Of a stretch of 64,000 nt of DNA, positions 17,677-26,057 are shown piece by piece; the stretch's first letter is position 1; every line of letters begins with the position of its first letter. The stretch covers positions 992,001 to 1,056,000 of the forward strand of contig NZ_CP133594.1 in the NCBI RefSeq assembly GCF_031312535.1, written 5' to 3'. The DNA is from Methanolobus mangrovi. Its GTDB lineage: Archaea; Halobacteriota; Methanosarcinia; Methanosarcinales; Methanosarcinaceae. Position numbers and translations under genes: made by a program. The notes beneath the pieces are model-generated. The model worked only from the letters and a program-made list of their open reading frames with translations, ran no database searches and had not been told where the DNA came from.

Positions 17677-18738
17677 CTATAAACCCCAGTATGGTTCCAA
17701 TCTCATTTTCAGAAGGGATAAATTGTTGTTAAAATCTTTTCTGGTTTTAGCATGTCTTGAAGCCAGCAGGTCTACAAGGTTTACATCATCCTTAATGCTA
17801 CTTTCCCCGACCAATGCACGCAGAACAACTGATGTGAGCAGACCAAGATCATTATGATAACCGCCTTCCAGCAAAGCTACAATATTCCATTTAAGTGCTA
17901 ATTTAAATATAATTTGGTAGTACCCATCAATTGTAAGATTCAGTTTTGTCAGAGCTTCTTTATGATAAGCATCAAAACCACATTCAAGTATGACCATCTG
18001 CGGATCGAATTTTGCCAGTACCTTTTCCACCACTTCATCATATAATACGTTATATTCCGGGTTACTGGCCTCAGGAGGCATTTCCATATTTATACAATAA
18101 CCAAGTGCAGGCCTTACACCAATATCCCGAATAAAACCCTTATATGGATAAAGAGTTGATTGGTCCTGATGAATTGATATGCAGAGAACACTGGGATCTG
18201 CCTCAAATACCGCATGCGTCCCATCGGAAGCATGTGCATCAATATTTATGATTGCAATTCGCTCAAGCCCATGCACTTCCTGGAGATACCTGGCCAATAC
18301 ACCGGAATTGTTAAAAACACAAAATCCACTGGACGTATCAGGACCTGCATGATGGCCAGGCGGACGTATCAGGGCAAAAGAATGTTTACATTTACCCGTA
18401 ACAACAAGATCGCCTGCATTCAGAACACATCCTGTAGCCTCCAAAAGTACATCAAATGAAGAAGGGCATACATATACATCCTTACTACTTAAACGAGAAT
18501 CTTTAGTACACGACTTCACAAACTCAACATATTCTTTTGTATGAACTCGTAAGATATCATTGACAGAAGCAGCTTTCGAATCATACATACGACACCGAAC
18601 ACCATCAAGTAAATCTGTAGACTTCAGGTACTCCTGTATCTGTTCTAACCGTGAAGGATTTTCAGGACAGGGATAACCATTAAGCAAAGAGTCATGCAAA
18701 GAATGATTTTCATTAAGGGTAAGTCCAACATTAACCAT
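17677..18738 (-). CDS. Histone deacetylase-family amidohydrolase
   Basis: This 353-residue enzyme is of the arginase/deacetylase fold. The signatures are RPPGHHAGPDTSSGFC (tandem catalytic His, near residue 126), zinc ligands in NIDAHASDGTHAVF (Asp and His, near residue 170) and the third ligand in ECGFDAYHKE (near residue 260), plus EGGYH. The usual DxHxGDGT carries Ser in place of Gly. Family members remove acetyl groups from lysines, polyamines or small amides. It overlaps the upstream deacetylase gene by one base (TGATG). It probably acts in the cytoplasm, as no signal peptide is present. Confidence 0.85.
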   Translation of the reverse strand: MVNVGLTLNENHSLHDSLLNGYPCPENPSRLEQIQEYLKSTDLLDGVRCRMYDSKAASVNDILRVHTKEYVEFVKSCTKDSRLSSKDVYVCPSSFDVLLEATGCVLNAGDLVVTGKCKHSFALIRPPGHHAGPDTSSGFCVFNNSGVLARYLQEVHGLERIAIINIDAHASDGTHAVFEADPSVLCISIHQDQSTLYPYKGFIRDIGVRPALGYCINMEMPPEASNPEYNVLYDEVVEKVLAKFDPQMVILECGFDAYHKEALTKLNLTIDGYYQIIFKLALKWNIVALLEGGYHNDLGLLTSVVLRALVGESSIKDDVNLVDLLASRHAKTRKDFNNNLSLLKMRLEPYWGL

Positions 18739-20702
18739 CAGGACACCTGCAAAGATAATATTGGATTATGCTTTTTCGATTCCTCTATCTTCTTCTGCGT
18801 ATCTGCAAATATCTGTTTTTTCTGATTCAATTTATAACTTGATATTTGCAGGGAGTCACTAACCGGATTAGGTTTTTCATGAAGGGAACTAAGCACACTA
18901 TGGCATAACTGACCATTAAAATCGTGATACCCACCTTCCATCAGGAAAACCATTGGCCCATGGAATACTGAACGCATCTTTGATGTCATCTGATGATAAC
19001 CTTCAGAGTCCAGAGTAAGGCCTATATTTTTTTCCTTATAGTATGCATCAAAACCACAACTGACTATTATATAATCAGGAGCAAAACGGTTTACCATTGG
19101 AATGACTACTTCATCAAATGCCAGCATGTACTCATCATTGCCGGCACCCTCTGGCATTTCAACATTCATGGTATACCCTTTGCCTGCATTTTCCCCTATT
19201 TGCGTACTGAAACCTTTACGAGGGTAGAAACCATGCGGATCCCGATGAAGTGATAAGAACATAACAGTGGGATCGTCGTAAAAGATTTCCATTGTGCCGT
19301 CACCGGCATGTGCATCCCAGTCAAGTATCAGTACTTTTCCTATATTCCTGTTACTTTGCAAATGCCTTGCAAGAATAGCTGCATTATTGAAAAGGCAAAA
19401 TCCCCCATACTTCTGGGAACTTGCATGATGACCAGGCGGACGTGCCATGACAAAAGCATGTGAGAATTTCTTATCCACCAACAGATCACCTGCCGTTATC
19501 GCAGCGCCTGCTGCCGCCTTGGCAATTTCATAAGAACTTGGTGTCATGTAAGTACTGTCACCTAAAAAACCGCCCCCTGCACTTGCGTAAGATCGGACAA
19601 ATGAAATATATGATTCATCATGGACCCTTAATAGATCAGTTTCTTCAGCCATTCCAAATTCATCTATTAGTGTACAAGTACCGTCACTGAAAACTTTATT
19701 CTTTTCCAGATACCACATCGCTTTAATAAGACGCTCTGGTTTTTCATGAGTATTAATAGATAGAGAAGCAGCATCATGATGTATATGGTCCTTGCTGTAA
19801 AGAAAAGCAATGTTTACAGGAGACTCAGAAGTGCTACTTTCTTTTACCCCCAATACTTTCATTTCTTTAATCCCGGGATTAATAGAAGATAATTGATCAT
19901 CTGGAACCTTTTGCAATTTAAGAGGCTTTTCAATCTTCTTAACTTCTTTCTTCATTAAAGATTCATTCAGAGAGATTTTTTGAGCTGAAGTCAATGTTCC
20001 GGAGCTATTTGATTTAGATAATGCGGCCTTTGATTCTGCTTTGGCAGATATCGGCACGTTTTTTACTACAGTGACAGGTTCTACTTCTATAGAAGAATCA
20101 GAAGCGTTAACATTCTCATGACCAGACTCTGATTCTTTTGAAGGAATATTCTTTTTTAAAGCCGACAGATCAACAGATAAACTATCTTTTTTATCGACAG
20201 ATTCTGAAGACGATAAAACAGGAGCCTTTGGAGTCTTTTTCAGAATATCAGACACAATTTCAGAATATCGAAAATCTCCTTCATGTTCTACAGTATTCCC
20301 AATTTCATCAATCTCAATTTCGACCGATTGATATACAACATCGTCAAAAACTCCAGATAATGTGTCCGGAACGATAATATTAACATCAAGATTTAATGGT
20401 TCATCATTCTGAGGAAAATAATCAGGCTCTTTTTCCGTTTCAACAAACTCTGCATCATTAATACCTGAATCTTCACCTTTTGAATCAGAAAATGAATTTG
20501 AGTCTTGTTTTTCAATTATCCCGGATTGAACTAATTCCAGAAGTGAATCCTTTTCAAATTGATCAGCATTAGAGTTTGCACTCTGATCCCCATCAAGATA
20601 AGAGGAAAATGCATCATTCAATTTTTTCATAATATCCGGAGATACTTTTTTAGAAGACTCACCTGCTTCGTTATTATCTGATGACAACGGCCCCATCTCC
20701 AA
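18738..20702 (-). CDS. Histone deacetylase-family enzyme with long disordered N-terminal region
   Basis: This 654-residue protein has two unlike halves. Residues 1 to about 285 are acidic, Ser/Asn-rich and lack hydrophobic core pattern, so probably disordered. Residues about 290-620 are a complete deacetylase domain: RPPGHHASSQKYGGFC, ILDWDAHAGDGTMEIF, VSCGFDAYYKE and MEGGYHD supply the tandem His and the zinc ligands. Unlike the next gene, the canonical DAHAGDGT is kept. The start is uncertain: TTG at 20702 or ATG at 20696, right behind the previous stop. A 290-residue disordered extension is unusual for prokaryotic members and may be a tether or target-binding arm. Confidence 0.82.
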   Translation of the reverse strand: MEMGPLSSDNNEAGESSKKVSPDIMKKLNDAFSSYLDGDQSANSNADQFEKDSLLELVQSGIIEKQDSNSFSDSKGEDSGINDAEFVETEKEPDYFPQNDEPLNLDVNIIVPDTLSGVFDDVVYQSVEIEIDEIGNTVEHEGDFRYSEIVSDILKKTPKAPVLSSSESVDKKDSLSVDLSALKKNIPSKESESGHENVNASDSSIEVEPVTVVKNVPISAKAESKAALSKSNSSGTLTSAQKISLNESLMKKEVKKIEKPLKLQKVPDDQLSSINPGIKEMKVLGVKESSTSESPVNIAFLYSKDHIHHDAASLSINTHEKPERLIKAMWYLEKNKVFSDGTCTLIDEFGMAEETDLLRVHDESYISFVRSYASAGGGFLGDSTYMTPSSYEIAKAAAGAAITAGDLLVDKKFSHAFVMARPPGHHASSQKYGGFCLFNNAAILARHLQSNRNIGKVLILDWDAHAGDGTMEIFYDDPTVMFLSLHRDPHGFYPRKGFSTQIGENAGKGYTMNVEMPEGAGNDEYMLAFDEVVIPMVNRFAPDYIIVSCGFDAYYKEKNIGLTLDSEGYHQMTSKMRSVFHGPMVFLMEGGYHDFNGQLCHSVLSSLHEKPNPVSDSLQISSYKLNQKKQIFADTQKKIEESKKHNPILSLQVS

Positions 20703-20705
20703 CTA

Positions 20706-21656
20706 TCACTGAACCTGCAGCCATACAGGATCGAGTACACCGACATACTTTGTGCCCACATAATCAAATATCACGGTTGGTTCTTCAATAGATGCCCAGC
20801 CGGCAAGTTTAGGTTTTACAACCCATGTCCTTTTTACCGTTTCACCTGGCGCAATGGTGTCAAAGAAGAGATTGACTTTTTGTGCTTCAAGCGAATTCGG
20901 AAATTTAGCTTTCATTGAAAAGTTATGATAAGGCTCCTGAGTAAAGTTCTTGACCCATACATCCACACTTGTGGCATTACCAACTGTAATCTGTTGTGCA
21001 GGAACAAACCTGACGTATTGTGCAATTGCTTCTTTCTGGATAGGAACTGCACCCGAAGTGTCTATTGTCCTACTATTTTCTTTTTTCTTAGCTTTGTCTT
21101 TTTTATCCAGATAAAGACCCGCACCAAGCATAGCAAACGCAAATACAGATATGACAGGGGCGTTATCAGTAATTACATCAACAGATGTTTTTTCAACCTC
21201 AATATTCACAATCTCAGCATTTTCAAATGTCAAGGGTTCATTAAAAGCAACCCTTGTTATGATCCAGCCTAATTCACTGTTCTGCAATCTGAAATAAACA
21301 GGAACTATAGTAGTACTTTTTGCATTTCCAGAAAGGTCAAGGGTTGCTACAGAACATTCAACATTTACTATAGCAAGATTATCGACTATTTCCCTGGAAA
21401 CAATATTAGTTTCCATTATACATCCTGCTTTCATGCCTTTGTTATTGAATATCATTGTGATGCTTGCAGGCGCAAGAAAATCCTTACCAGTATATAGAGA
21501 ATAAGCTATACCAGCTTCGTCTTCGTTGACAGCGTTCAAAAAATCCAAAACCTTTGATTCGACTGATTCTTCGGGGGAGTTGGCAACACAACCACTGTTA
21601 AATACAGCAGCTGCAAGAACAAGAAAACAAATGATATAGGATGAACTGTTTTTCAT
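20706..21656 (-). CDS. Predicted membrane-anchored surface lipoprotein
   Basis: From the ATG at 21656 (GGTG just upstream) the protein has 316 residues. It opens with a lipoprotein-type signal (hydrophobic segment ending FNSGC). An NTF2-like or beta-sandwich part (about 25-145) follows, then one internal hydrophobic helix (APVISVFAFAMLGAGLYL) with a basic flank (DKKDKAKKK). The last part is an Ig-like/CARDB-like beta domain (about 215-316, VTVGNATSVDVWVKNF...APGETVKRTWVVKP). This suggests an extracytoplasmic protein with a second membrane pass. It lies between the EF-hand protein gene and the deacetylase genes. Confidence 0.6.
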   Translation of the reverse strand: MKNSSSYIICFLVLAAAVFNSGCVANSPEESVESKVLDFLNAVNEDEAGIAYSLYTGKDFLAPASITMIFNNKGMKAGCIMETNIVSREIVDNLAIVNVECSVATLDLSGNAKSTTIVPVYFRLQNSELGWIITRVAFNEPLTFENAEIVNIEVEKTSVDVITDNAPVISVFAFAMLGAGLYLDKKDKAKKKENSRTIDTSGAVPIQKEAIAQYVRFVPAQQITVGNATSVDVWVKNFTQEPYHNFSMKAKFPNSLEAQKVNLFFDTIAPGETVKRTWVVKPKLAGWASIEEPTVIFDYVGTKYVGVLDPVWLQVQ

Positions 21657-21694
21657 GTGAGCACCGTAAATAGGTAGATGATTAGAGAACATTT

Positions 21695-22435
21695 TTATTG
21701 AGATTTCTTTATTTTATTCATTCTAATTATATATAATGCTATTGATGCAAGTATGATCTCAATTATAATCAAAAGAGGCAGAAAGAAACTGCGTTCATAA
21801 ATGGACTTTTCCTCTATAGTGACATATGCTGCATATTCGAATGCAGGCGTGTCATTTATCATAAAGGAACGTATGCCACTGACACCTTCAAGCACTACAC
21901 GCCCATCCTGCACTGACTGTGATGCATTATCGAGTCCATCATATGAGACCAACTCCATATCAGCAGGGAGAACGAATCGCATGTTGTCGATAAGAGGATG
22001 ACCTAGTACCCATACACTATGCTTTCCTTCGGAAATTGTTGAATTTGCCCCATATTGAACTATTGTGGTCACATTCAATTGAGAAATATCAACCATACCA
22101 TCTGCACCTTCAAACTGAAGATCAGCAGAATCTATATTCAATGGAAGTGAGCCATTATCTATTAGAACATATTCCAGGAATTGTGCTTTGCGATCCGATA
22201 GATAGCTTTCCTTGAATACTTCGACCTCTGAAGCATTCACATTTCCACTATTGTCTGCATCCAGATCCTCTCTGAAACCCAGCGCATCATCAAGTGTATA
22301 TGTTTCATGTATCACAAATGTGATAGATTCCTCATGCATTTCGATGTTATTAGTAAACGAAACATCTGCTGAAGCTTTTAAAGCAAAGCAACAGAAAAAT
22401 AAAATAAACAATAAAATGATAGTTCTTTTGCTCAT
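21695..22435 (-). CDS. Secreted membrane-anchored protein with EF-hand-like loop
   Basis: The protein has 246 residues from the ATG at 22435 (GAGGGATGAT upstream). It has a signal peptide (KRTIILLFILFFCCFALKASA), an ectodomain with a calcium-binding type loop DLDADNSGNVNASEVEVF (dockerin/EF-hand pattern, about residues 55-72), and a C-terminal transmembrane helix (FFLPLLIIIEIILASIALYII) with basic tail. Most of the mass is therefore outside the cell. It follows the second archaellin by 33 bases with no terminator between, so it belongs to the archaellin unit. A role as filament-associated or anchoring protein is inference. Confidence 0.6.
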   Translation of the reverse strand: MSKRTIILLFILFFCCFALKASADVSFTNNIEMHEESITFVIHETYTLDDALGFREDLDADNSGNVNASEVEVFKESYLSDRKAQFLEYVLIDNGSLPLNIDSADLQFEGADGMVDISQLNVTTIVQYGANSTISEGKHSVWVLGHPLIDNMRFVLPADMELVSYDGLDNASQSVQDGRVVLEGVSGIRSFMINDTPAFEYAAYVTIEEKSIYERSFFLPLLIIIEIILASIALYIIRMNKIKKSQ

Positions 22436-22468
22436 ATCATCCCTCATAAAATATAAGAAAAGTCCGAC

Positions 22469-23257
22469 TCATGGATAGAGCTGGACTGTTTCCCTAGTAC
22501 CATACGACGACGGAGCCAAAAAGGTTGCCATTGTTGTTGCACCGAATTCGGGCGTAAGTACTATAGTTACAGTAGTACGTGGCTCGATGTCAAGGGTGGA
22601 ATCCTTCTGACCGCCAGCAGTATTTACCTCACCTATTGTAGTAAATGAAAGATCACTGCCCGAGACTGCAGATACATAAATAATCGCAATATCCCCGGTA
22701 TTCATAATCGGGCTGTTCTGAGAGAACGATGTATCCTCATCCCTGATCTTCTGTACCGTGAAGAAATATTTTGCATTGTCACCAGGTGTTGCCTGCGTAT
22801 CCTTAAGCAAAGCCCCCAGATTAGCAATTGCAGCGGTGGCATCAGACGAAAAATTGCTCATACTGTAATCGTAGATCCGGTCATTGTTTGCATAAAGAAG
22901 ATCATTGGTGTTAGTGCCATCTGTAACGGAAACTATCAACTGGTTAAGATCAACAGGAGAACTCCCAACATTCAAGCCGACCCGTATCTTTAATAAAGAG
23001 ATGGCATCTGCCATGTCAGTAGCATTATTCTTTGCACGAATACCTTCTATATGTTTAACTACCAGATTAGAGGAAACTTCCTGAGTTGCCTGCTTACCAG
23101 TCGATTGTGCCTGCTGCTGAAGAATACCAGATGTCTGTATAATCACAGAAGCAGCCACCGTAGCAATGAGCACCATAGCAATGAAAATAATAAGGGTACC
23201 AATACCCACCTGAGCCCGAGCATCCTTAAACATTCCGGTCTTTTTATTAGCCTTCAT
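22469..23257 (-). CDS. Archaellin (second of pair 1)
   Basis: This 262-residue archaellin precursor begins at ATG 23257 (GGAG about 10 bases upstream). Its class III signal peptide ends [13 protein letters not shown], followed by the conserved hydrophobic assembly helix (IAMVLIATVAASVIIQTSG) and the [19 protein letters not shown] stretch seen in all four archaellins here. Cleavage after Ala by the FlaK/PibD peptidase is expected from the family. The protein ends TVQLYP. It is separated from the first archaellin by a hairpin and runs into the surface-protein genes downstream. Confidence 0.9.
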   Translation of the reverse strand: MKANKKTGMFKDARAQVGIGTLIIFIAMVLIATVAASVIIQTSGILQQQAQSTGKQATQEVSSNLVVKHIEGIRAKNNATDMADAISLLKIRVGLNVGSSPVDLNQLIVSVTDGTNTNDLLYANNDRIYDYSMSNFSSDATAAIANLGALLKDTQATPGDNAKYFFTVQKIRDEDTSFSQNSPIMNTGDIAIIYVSAVSGSDLSFTTIGEVNTAGGQKDSTLDIEPRTTVTIVLTPEFGATTMATFLAPSSYGTRETVQLYP

Positions 23258-23284
23258 GAAAAACATCTCCGGGAAAAAAGAATG

Positions 23285-23305
23285 GTGTGTAGAACTTCTA
23301 CACAC
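23285..23305 (-). promoter_or_regulatory. Intercistronic hairpin between archaellins of pair 1
   Basis: GTGTGTAGAA (23285-23294) and TTCTACACAC (23296-23305) form a near-perfect palindrome with one central base, between the stop of the first archaellin and the start of the second. No T-run follows on the transcribed strand, so a role in RNA processing, stability or partial termination fits better than full termination. Confidence 0.55.
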
Positions 23306-23314
23306 AAAGTTATC

Positions 23315-24073
23315 TTATGGATACAACTGTACGTTTTCCTTAACTCCGTATGAAGATGGAGTTACAAATTCAGCAACTGTTGCAGCACCAGATTCCGGAG
23401 TCAGCACAATGTTGACCATTGTCCTTGGAACAAGAGTCATGTCAGATGTTACAGGTGTTGTACTTGCTCCAAGAGTAGTTAAGGCAGCTCCAGCATCCGA
23501 TGTTGTTGAAATATATACAACTATAAGGTCACCGGTGTTCATTACAGGATTACCCTGTGAGAAGGACTGGTCTTCATCACGTATCCTATCTACAGTATAA
23601 AACTGAGCAGGATTACCAGCAGTAGTAAGCAATGCATCCAAATTCGTTGCAGCATCTGCAGTGGTCGCAAACCCAGACATGACAGCATCATATGATTTAT
23701 CATTACCCGCATATACCAGATTATGCGCAATTGTACCATCTGTGATAGAGATGACTACCTGATTCACGTCTACTGGAGAACTGCCCACATTAAGAGCTAC
23801 CTGTAGTTTGAGCAAGTCAATGGTTTCTGAAAGATTTGTACCAGTTTTTGCACGTATGCCTTCGATGTTCTTGACCATCAGGTTGGATGATACTTCCTGG
23901 GTTGACTGCTTACCGGTTGACTGCGCTTTCTGTTGCAGTATACCGGATGTCTGAATAAGTACTGCTGCAGCAACTGCGGCAACGAGTACCATTGCTATGA
24001 AGATTATAAGAGTACCAATACCCACCTGAGCTTTGGTATTTTGTTTCATATTTAATGATTTGTTTGCTTTCAT
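23315..24073 (-). CDS. Archaellin (first of pair 1)
   Basis: This 252-residue archaellin precursor opens [23 protein letters not shown], with the class III cleavage site and assembly helix ([20 protein letters not shown]). The outer domain carries [14 protein letters not shown] and the C terminus reads ENVQLYP. GAGGAGG precedes the ATG. It heads the minus-strand unit and is nearly identical over its first 70 residues to the first archaellin of pair 2 at 26883-27656, so the two arose by recent duplication or are held alike by conversion. Confidence 0.92.
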   Translation of the reverse strand: MKANKSLNMKQNTKAQVGIGTLIIFIAMVLVAAVAAAVLIQTSGILQQKAQSTGKQSTQEVSSNLMVKNIEGIRAKTGTNLSETIDLLKLQVALNVGSSPVDVNQVVISITDGTIAHNLVYAGNDKSYDAVMSGFATTADAATNLDALLTTAGNPAQFYTVDRIRDEDQSFSQGNPVMNTGDLIVVYISTTSDAGAALTTLGASTTPVTSDMTLVPRTMVNIVLTPESGAATVAEFVTPSSYGVKENVQLYP

Positions 24074-24240
24074 GTACGATCCTCCTCTTATATCCAGATA
24101 TTTTTGGATATACCGATATTATAGAAATGAATATTATATATATTATTTGGTTGGAAATGTCAAACATCAAACATCATCTTTTTGTACTATCAGACTATTA
24201 ATATATAATAACAAATAAGAATTAAATATGAGGTTAAGAT
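24074..24240. promoter_or_regulatory. Divergent promoter of archaellin pair 1 and 7TM gene
   Basis: This intergenic region is closely matched by 27657-27817. Shared elements are the Shine-Dalgarno GAGGAGG (complement at 24081-24087), a 6-bp dyad ATATCC/GGATAT (24090-24095, 24106-24111) just upstream of it, and the TATA-like run near 24130-24150 followed by the conserved TTTGGTTGGAAATGTCAAAC. On the minus strand that block reads CCAACCAAATAATATATA, a good BRE/TATA arrangement. The dyad falls in the archaellin 5' leader. Confidence 0.6.
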
Positions 24241-25047
24241 ATGAGCACCGGATTACTGTTAAATGCAACGATTTGTTTTGCAATAACCATATCTTCATTC
24301 GCATTTGCATGGGTACTTTCCCAAAGTGATTCGCAGCATAACAACAAAAGCAGACCTGCACTCTGGTCACTCATAACATTATGGGCACTTGTTGGCCTGA
24401 CCTACCTGCCTACAACAATAAGGATGATAGCAGCATACATGGGCAATCAGCAACTGGACTTAACTATGTATTATATAGCTGCATTACCATTCTCTTTCGT
24501 TGCAGTACCATTGGTCTTTTTCATCCTGTATATCATCGTAGGTGACCAGAGGATCAGCGGTTACACCTCGTTACTTTTTGTTTTGTTTGGTGCAACCTAT
24601 CTGACATTATTTTATTCCAGCGGAGTTATTGGCCCAACCATTACACCCCTTACATCCCTGTTTACCATCAATAGCGATATCGCAATTAACATATATCTGA
24701 TAGGACTTTTTGTGATACCTACTGCTATGATAATAGGACTGCTTTTCCTTATCTTCCTACAACGCATGCCAAAGAGACTGCGCTACAGGACTGCATTGCC
24801 CTTAGTAGCTATTTCATTTGTGTTCGATTTCATGCTTACTGACATGATCACGCTTGATGATACTATGCAGCTTGCTGCCAGAATATTTGTACTCATAGGC
24901 ACAGTACAGGCTTTCCTTGCCTACTTCCCACCAATGACCTTGCAGGAAAAATTAGGGATAAAAAAATATGAGTATATACTCTATGAAACTGATGAAGAAG
25001 AAGACTACGATGAAGACGATGTAGAGGAGACCTATATCAATGTCTGA
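24241..25047 (+). CDS. Seven-helix membrane protein, copy 1
   Basis: This 268-residue protein has seven clear hydrophobic helices (about 3-25, 40-62, 76-98, 106-130, 146-172, 182-202 and 210-232), a conserved LQRMPKRLRYRTALPLVAISFVFDF loop/helix block, YFPPMTLQEKLGI after the last helix, and a strongly acidic tail (DETDEEEDYDEDDVEE). I do not recognise a named family; it is not FlaJ-like. It is divergent from the archaellin pair and has a paralogue at 27818-28624 in the same arrangement. It overlaps the winged-helix gene behind it by 8 bases. A sensor, scaffold or anchor related to the archaellins is inference. Confidence 0.65.
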   Translation: MSTGLLLNATICFAITISSFAFAWVLSQSDSQHNNKSRPALWSLITLWALVGLTYLPTTIRMIAAYMGNQQLDLTMYYIAALPFSFVAVPLVFFILYIIVGDQRISGYTSLLFVLFGATYLTLFYSSGVIGPTITPLTSLFTINSDIAINIYLIGLFVIPTAMIIGLLFLIFLQRMPKRLRYRTALPLVAISFVFDFMLTDMITLDDTMQLAARIFVLIGTVQAFLAYFPPMTLQEKLGIKKYEYILYETDEEEDYDEDDVEETYINV

Positions 25048-25402
25048 AGACATCGATGTCAAGCTGGAACAGGAAGTTGCTGAATTTTACCAGTCGCTGG
25101 GAATTCATCAGGGACCGGGAGATATACAATACAGACTAATACTTAAAGTCCTCGGAAAGAATGAAGGTAAGGTTACAGAATTTTCAGAGATACGTGAGTA
25201 CACAGACATGTTTGCAGACAAAGGGAGTATTGGAAGCAAGATGAAAACCATCTTTCAGCTTGAAGGCCTGGCCGTGAAAGTGAAAAGAGGAGGATATACC
25301 GTCACTGACAAAGGCATGACAGCATCTAATTTCCTAAAGGACACGACAACATTTTATAAGAAAAATAAGAGGATGGGCGAAATTATAGAAAGAATGCCCT
25401 AA
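25040..25402 (+). CDS. Winged-helix DNA-binding protein
   Basis: This 120-residue protein overlaps the end of the seven-helix membrane protein by 8 bases. Residues about 35-100 look like a winged helix (VLGKNEGKVTEFSEIREYTDMF...GSIGSKMKTIFQLEGLAVKVKRGGYTVTDKG). The gene is present only behind copy 1 of the duplicated locus. It may regulate archaellin expression, since it sits next to the promoter and is coupled to the membrane protein (inference). Confidence 0.6.
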   Translation: MSEDIDVKLEQEVAEFYQSLGIHQGPGDIQYRLILKVLGKNEGKVTEFSEIREYTDMFADKGSIGSKMKTIFQLEGLAVKVKRGGYTVTDKGMTASNFLKDTTTFYKKNKRMGEIIERMP

Positions 25403-26038
25403 AACCACATCCTATACTTTTTTCATATACACCTTATTACATAGCATTATTCGGATGCGTTTAGGAACCTTTTAAATCAGTATTCAAATAAGGAAATACA
25501 GACACTACTTATAGATAGTGAGTTTTGAAAGAGAACAAATTCCATTTTATTTAATAATAGTCTAAAATAAAATAGTAAATTGATTATTGCCCATCAGATG
25601 TAAATAGTTAGTTTTTTTAAAATATATTACTACAACAACCACTAAGCTGTTTCACCAACATGAAAATATAGAAATAATTACCATCATTGATCTAATCAGC
25701 ATTATACTAGATAATTTTTCATTTTGGCAGATTCCCCACAAAGAACAGAAAAGAGTTCAGGTATTCTATATTTGTATAGATATATAATGTTCATTTTATT
25801 AATTTTAACTTAGATTAAAGGCATATAATGTAGAAAATACTACATTGTAGGACAAATACTACATTGTAGGACAAATACCACATCCAACTTCCAAAGACAG
25901 AATCCTAAAGATTCAAACGCCTTCTTTTTTGATATTTAATAAGAATCCTATAAAATTGAAAAGCTGGCCTGCAAGACTCAGGCACCAAAATAACTCATAG
26001 AGAATTTTTTAATAGGAAAGTTTATAAAAAAGAAAGAA
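25403..26038. other. Gene-free A+T-rich region with dyad repeats
   Basis: I see no supported gene in this 636-bp gap between the winged-helix gene and the second archaellin pair. It is A+T-rich, with short T-runs after 25402 and the tandem dyad cluster at 25827-25877 described separately. Its size and lack of reading frames suggest the scar of the segmental duplication or a lost gene. Confidence 0.45.
25827..25877. repeat. Tandem 19-bp direct repeat of dyad elements
   Basis: CTACATTGTAGGACAAATA occurs twice in tandem (25840-25858 and 25859-25877). Each copy contains the dyad CTACA-T-TGTAG. A half-site AATGTAG at 25827-25833 pairs with CTACATT at 25840-25846, so three ordered dyad arms lie at regular spacing. 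The layout is that of a multi-site operator. Confidence 0.6.
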
Positions 26039-26057
26039 TAAGGTGAAAATCACCTTA
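26039..26057 (-). terminator. Terminator of archaellin pair 2
   Basis: A perfect 8-bp stem (TAAGGTGA, 26039-26046; TCACCTTA, 26050-26057) with a 3-base loop overlaps the archaellin stop. On the minus strand it is followed by a T-rich stretch (complement of the A-rich 26018-26038). No such element follows pair 1. Confidence 0.65.
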
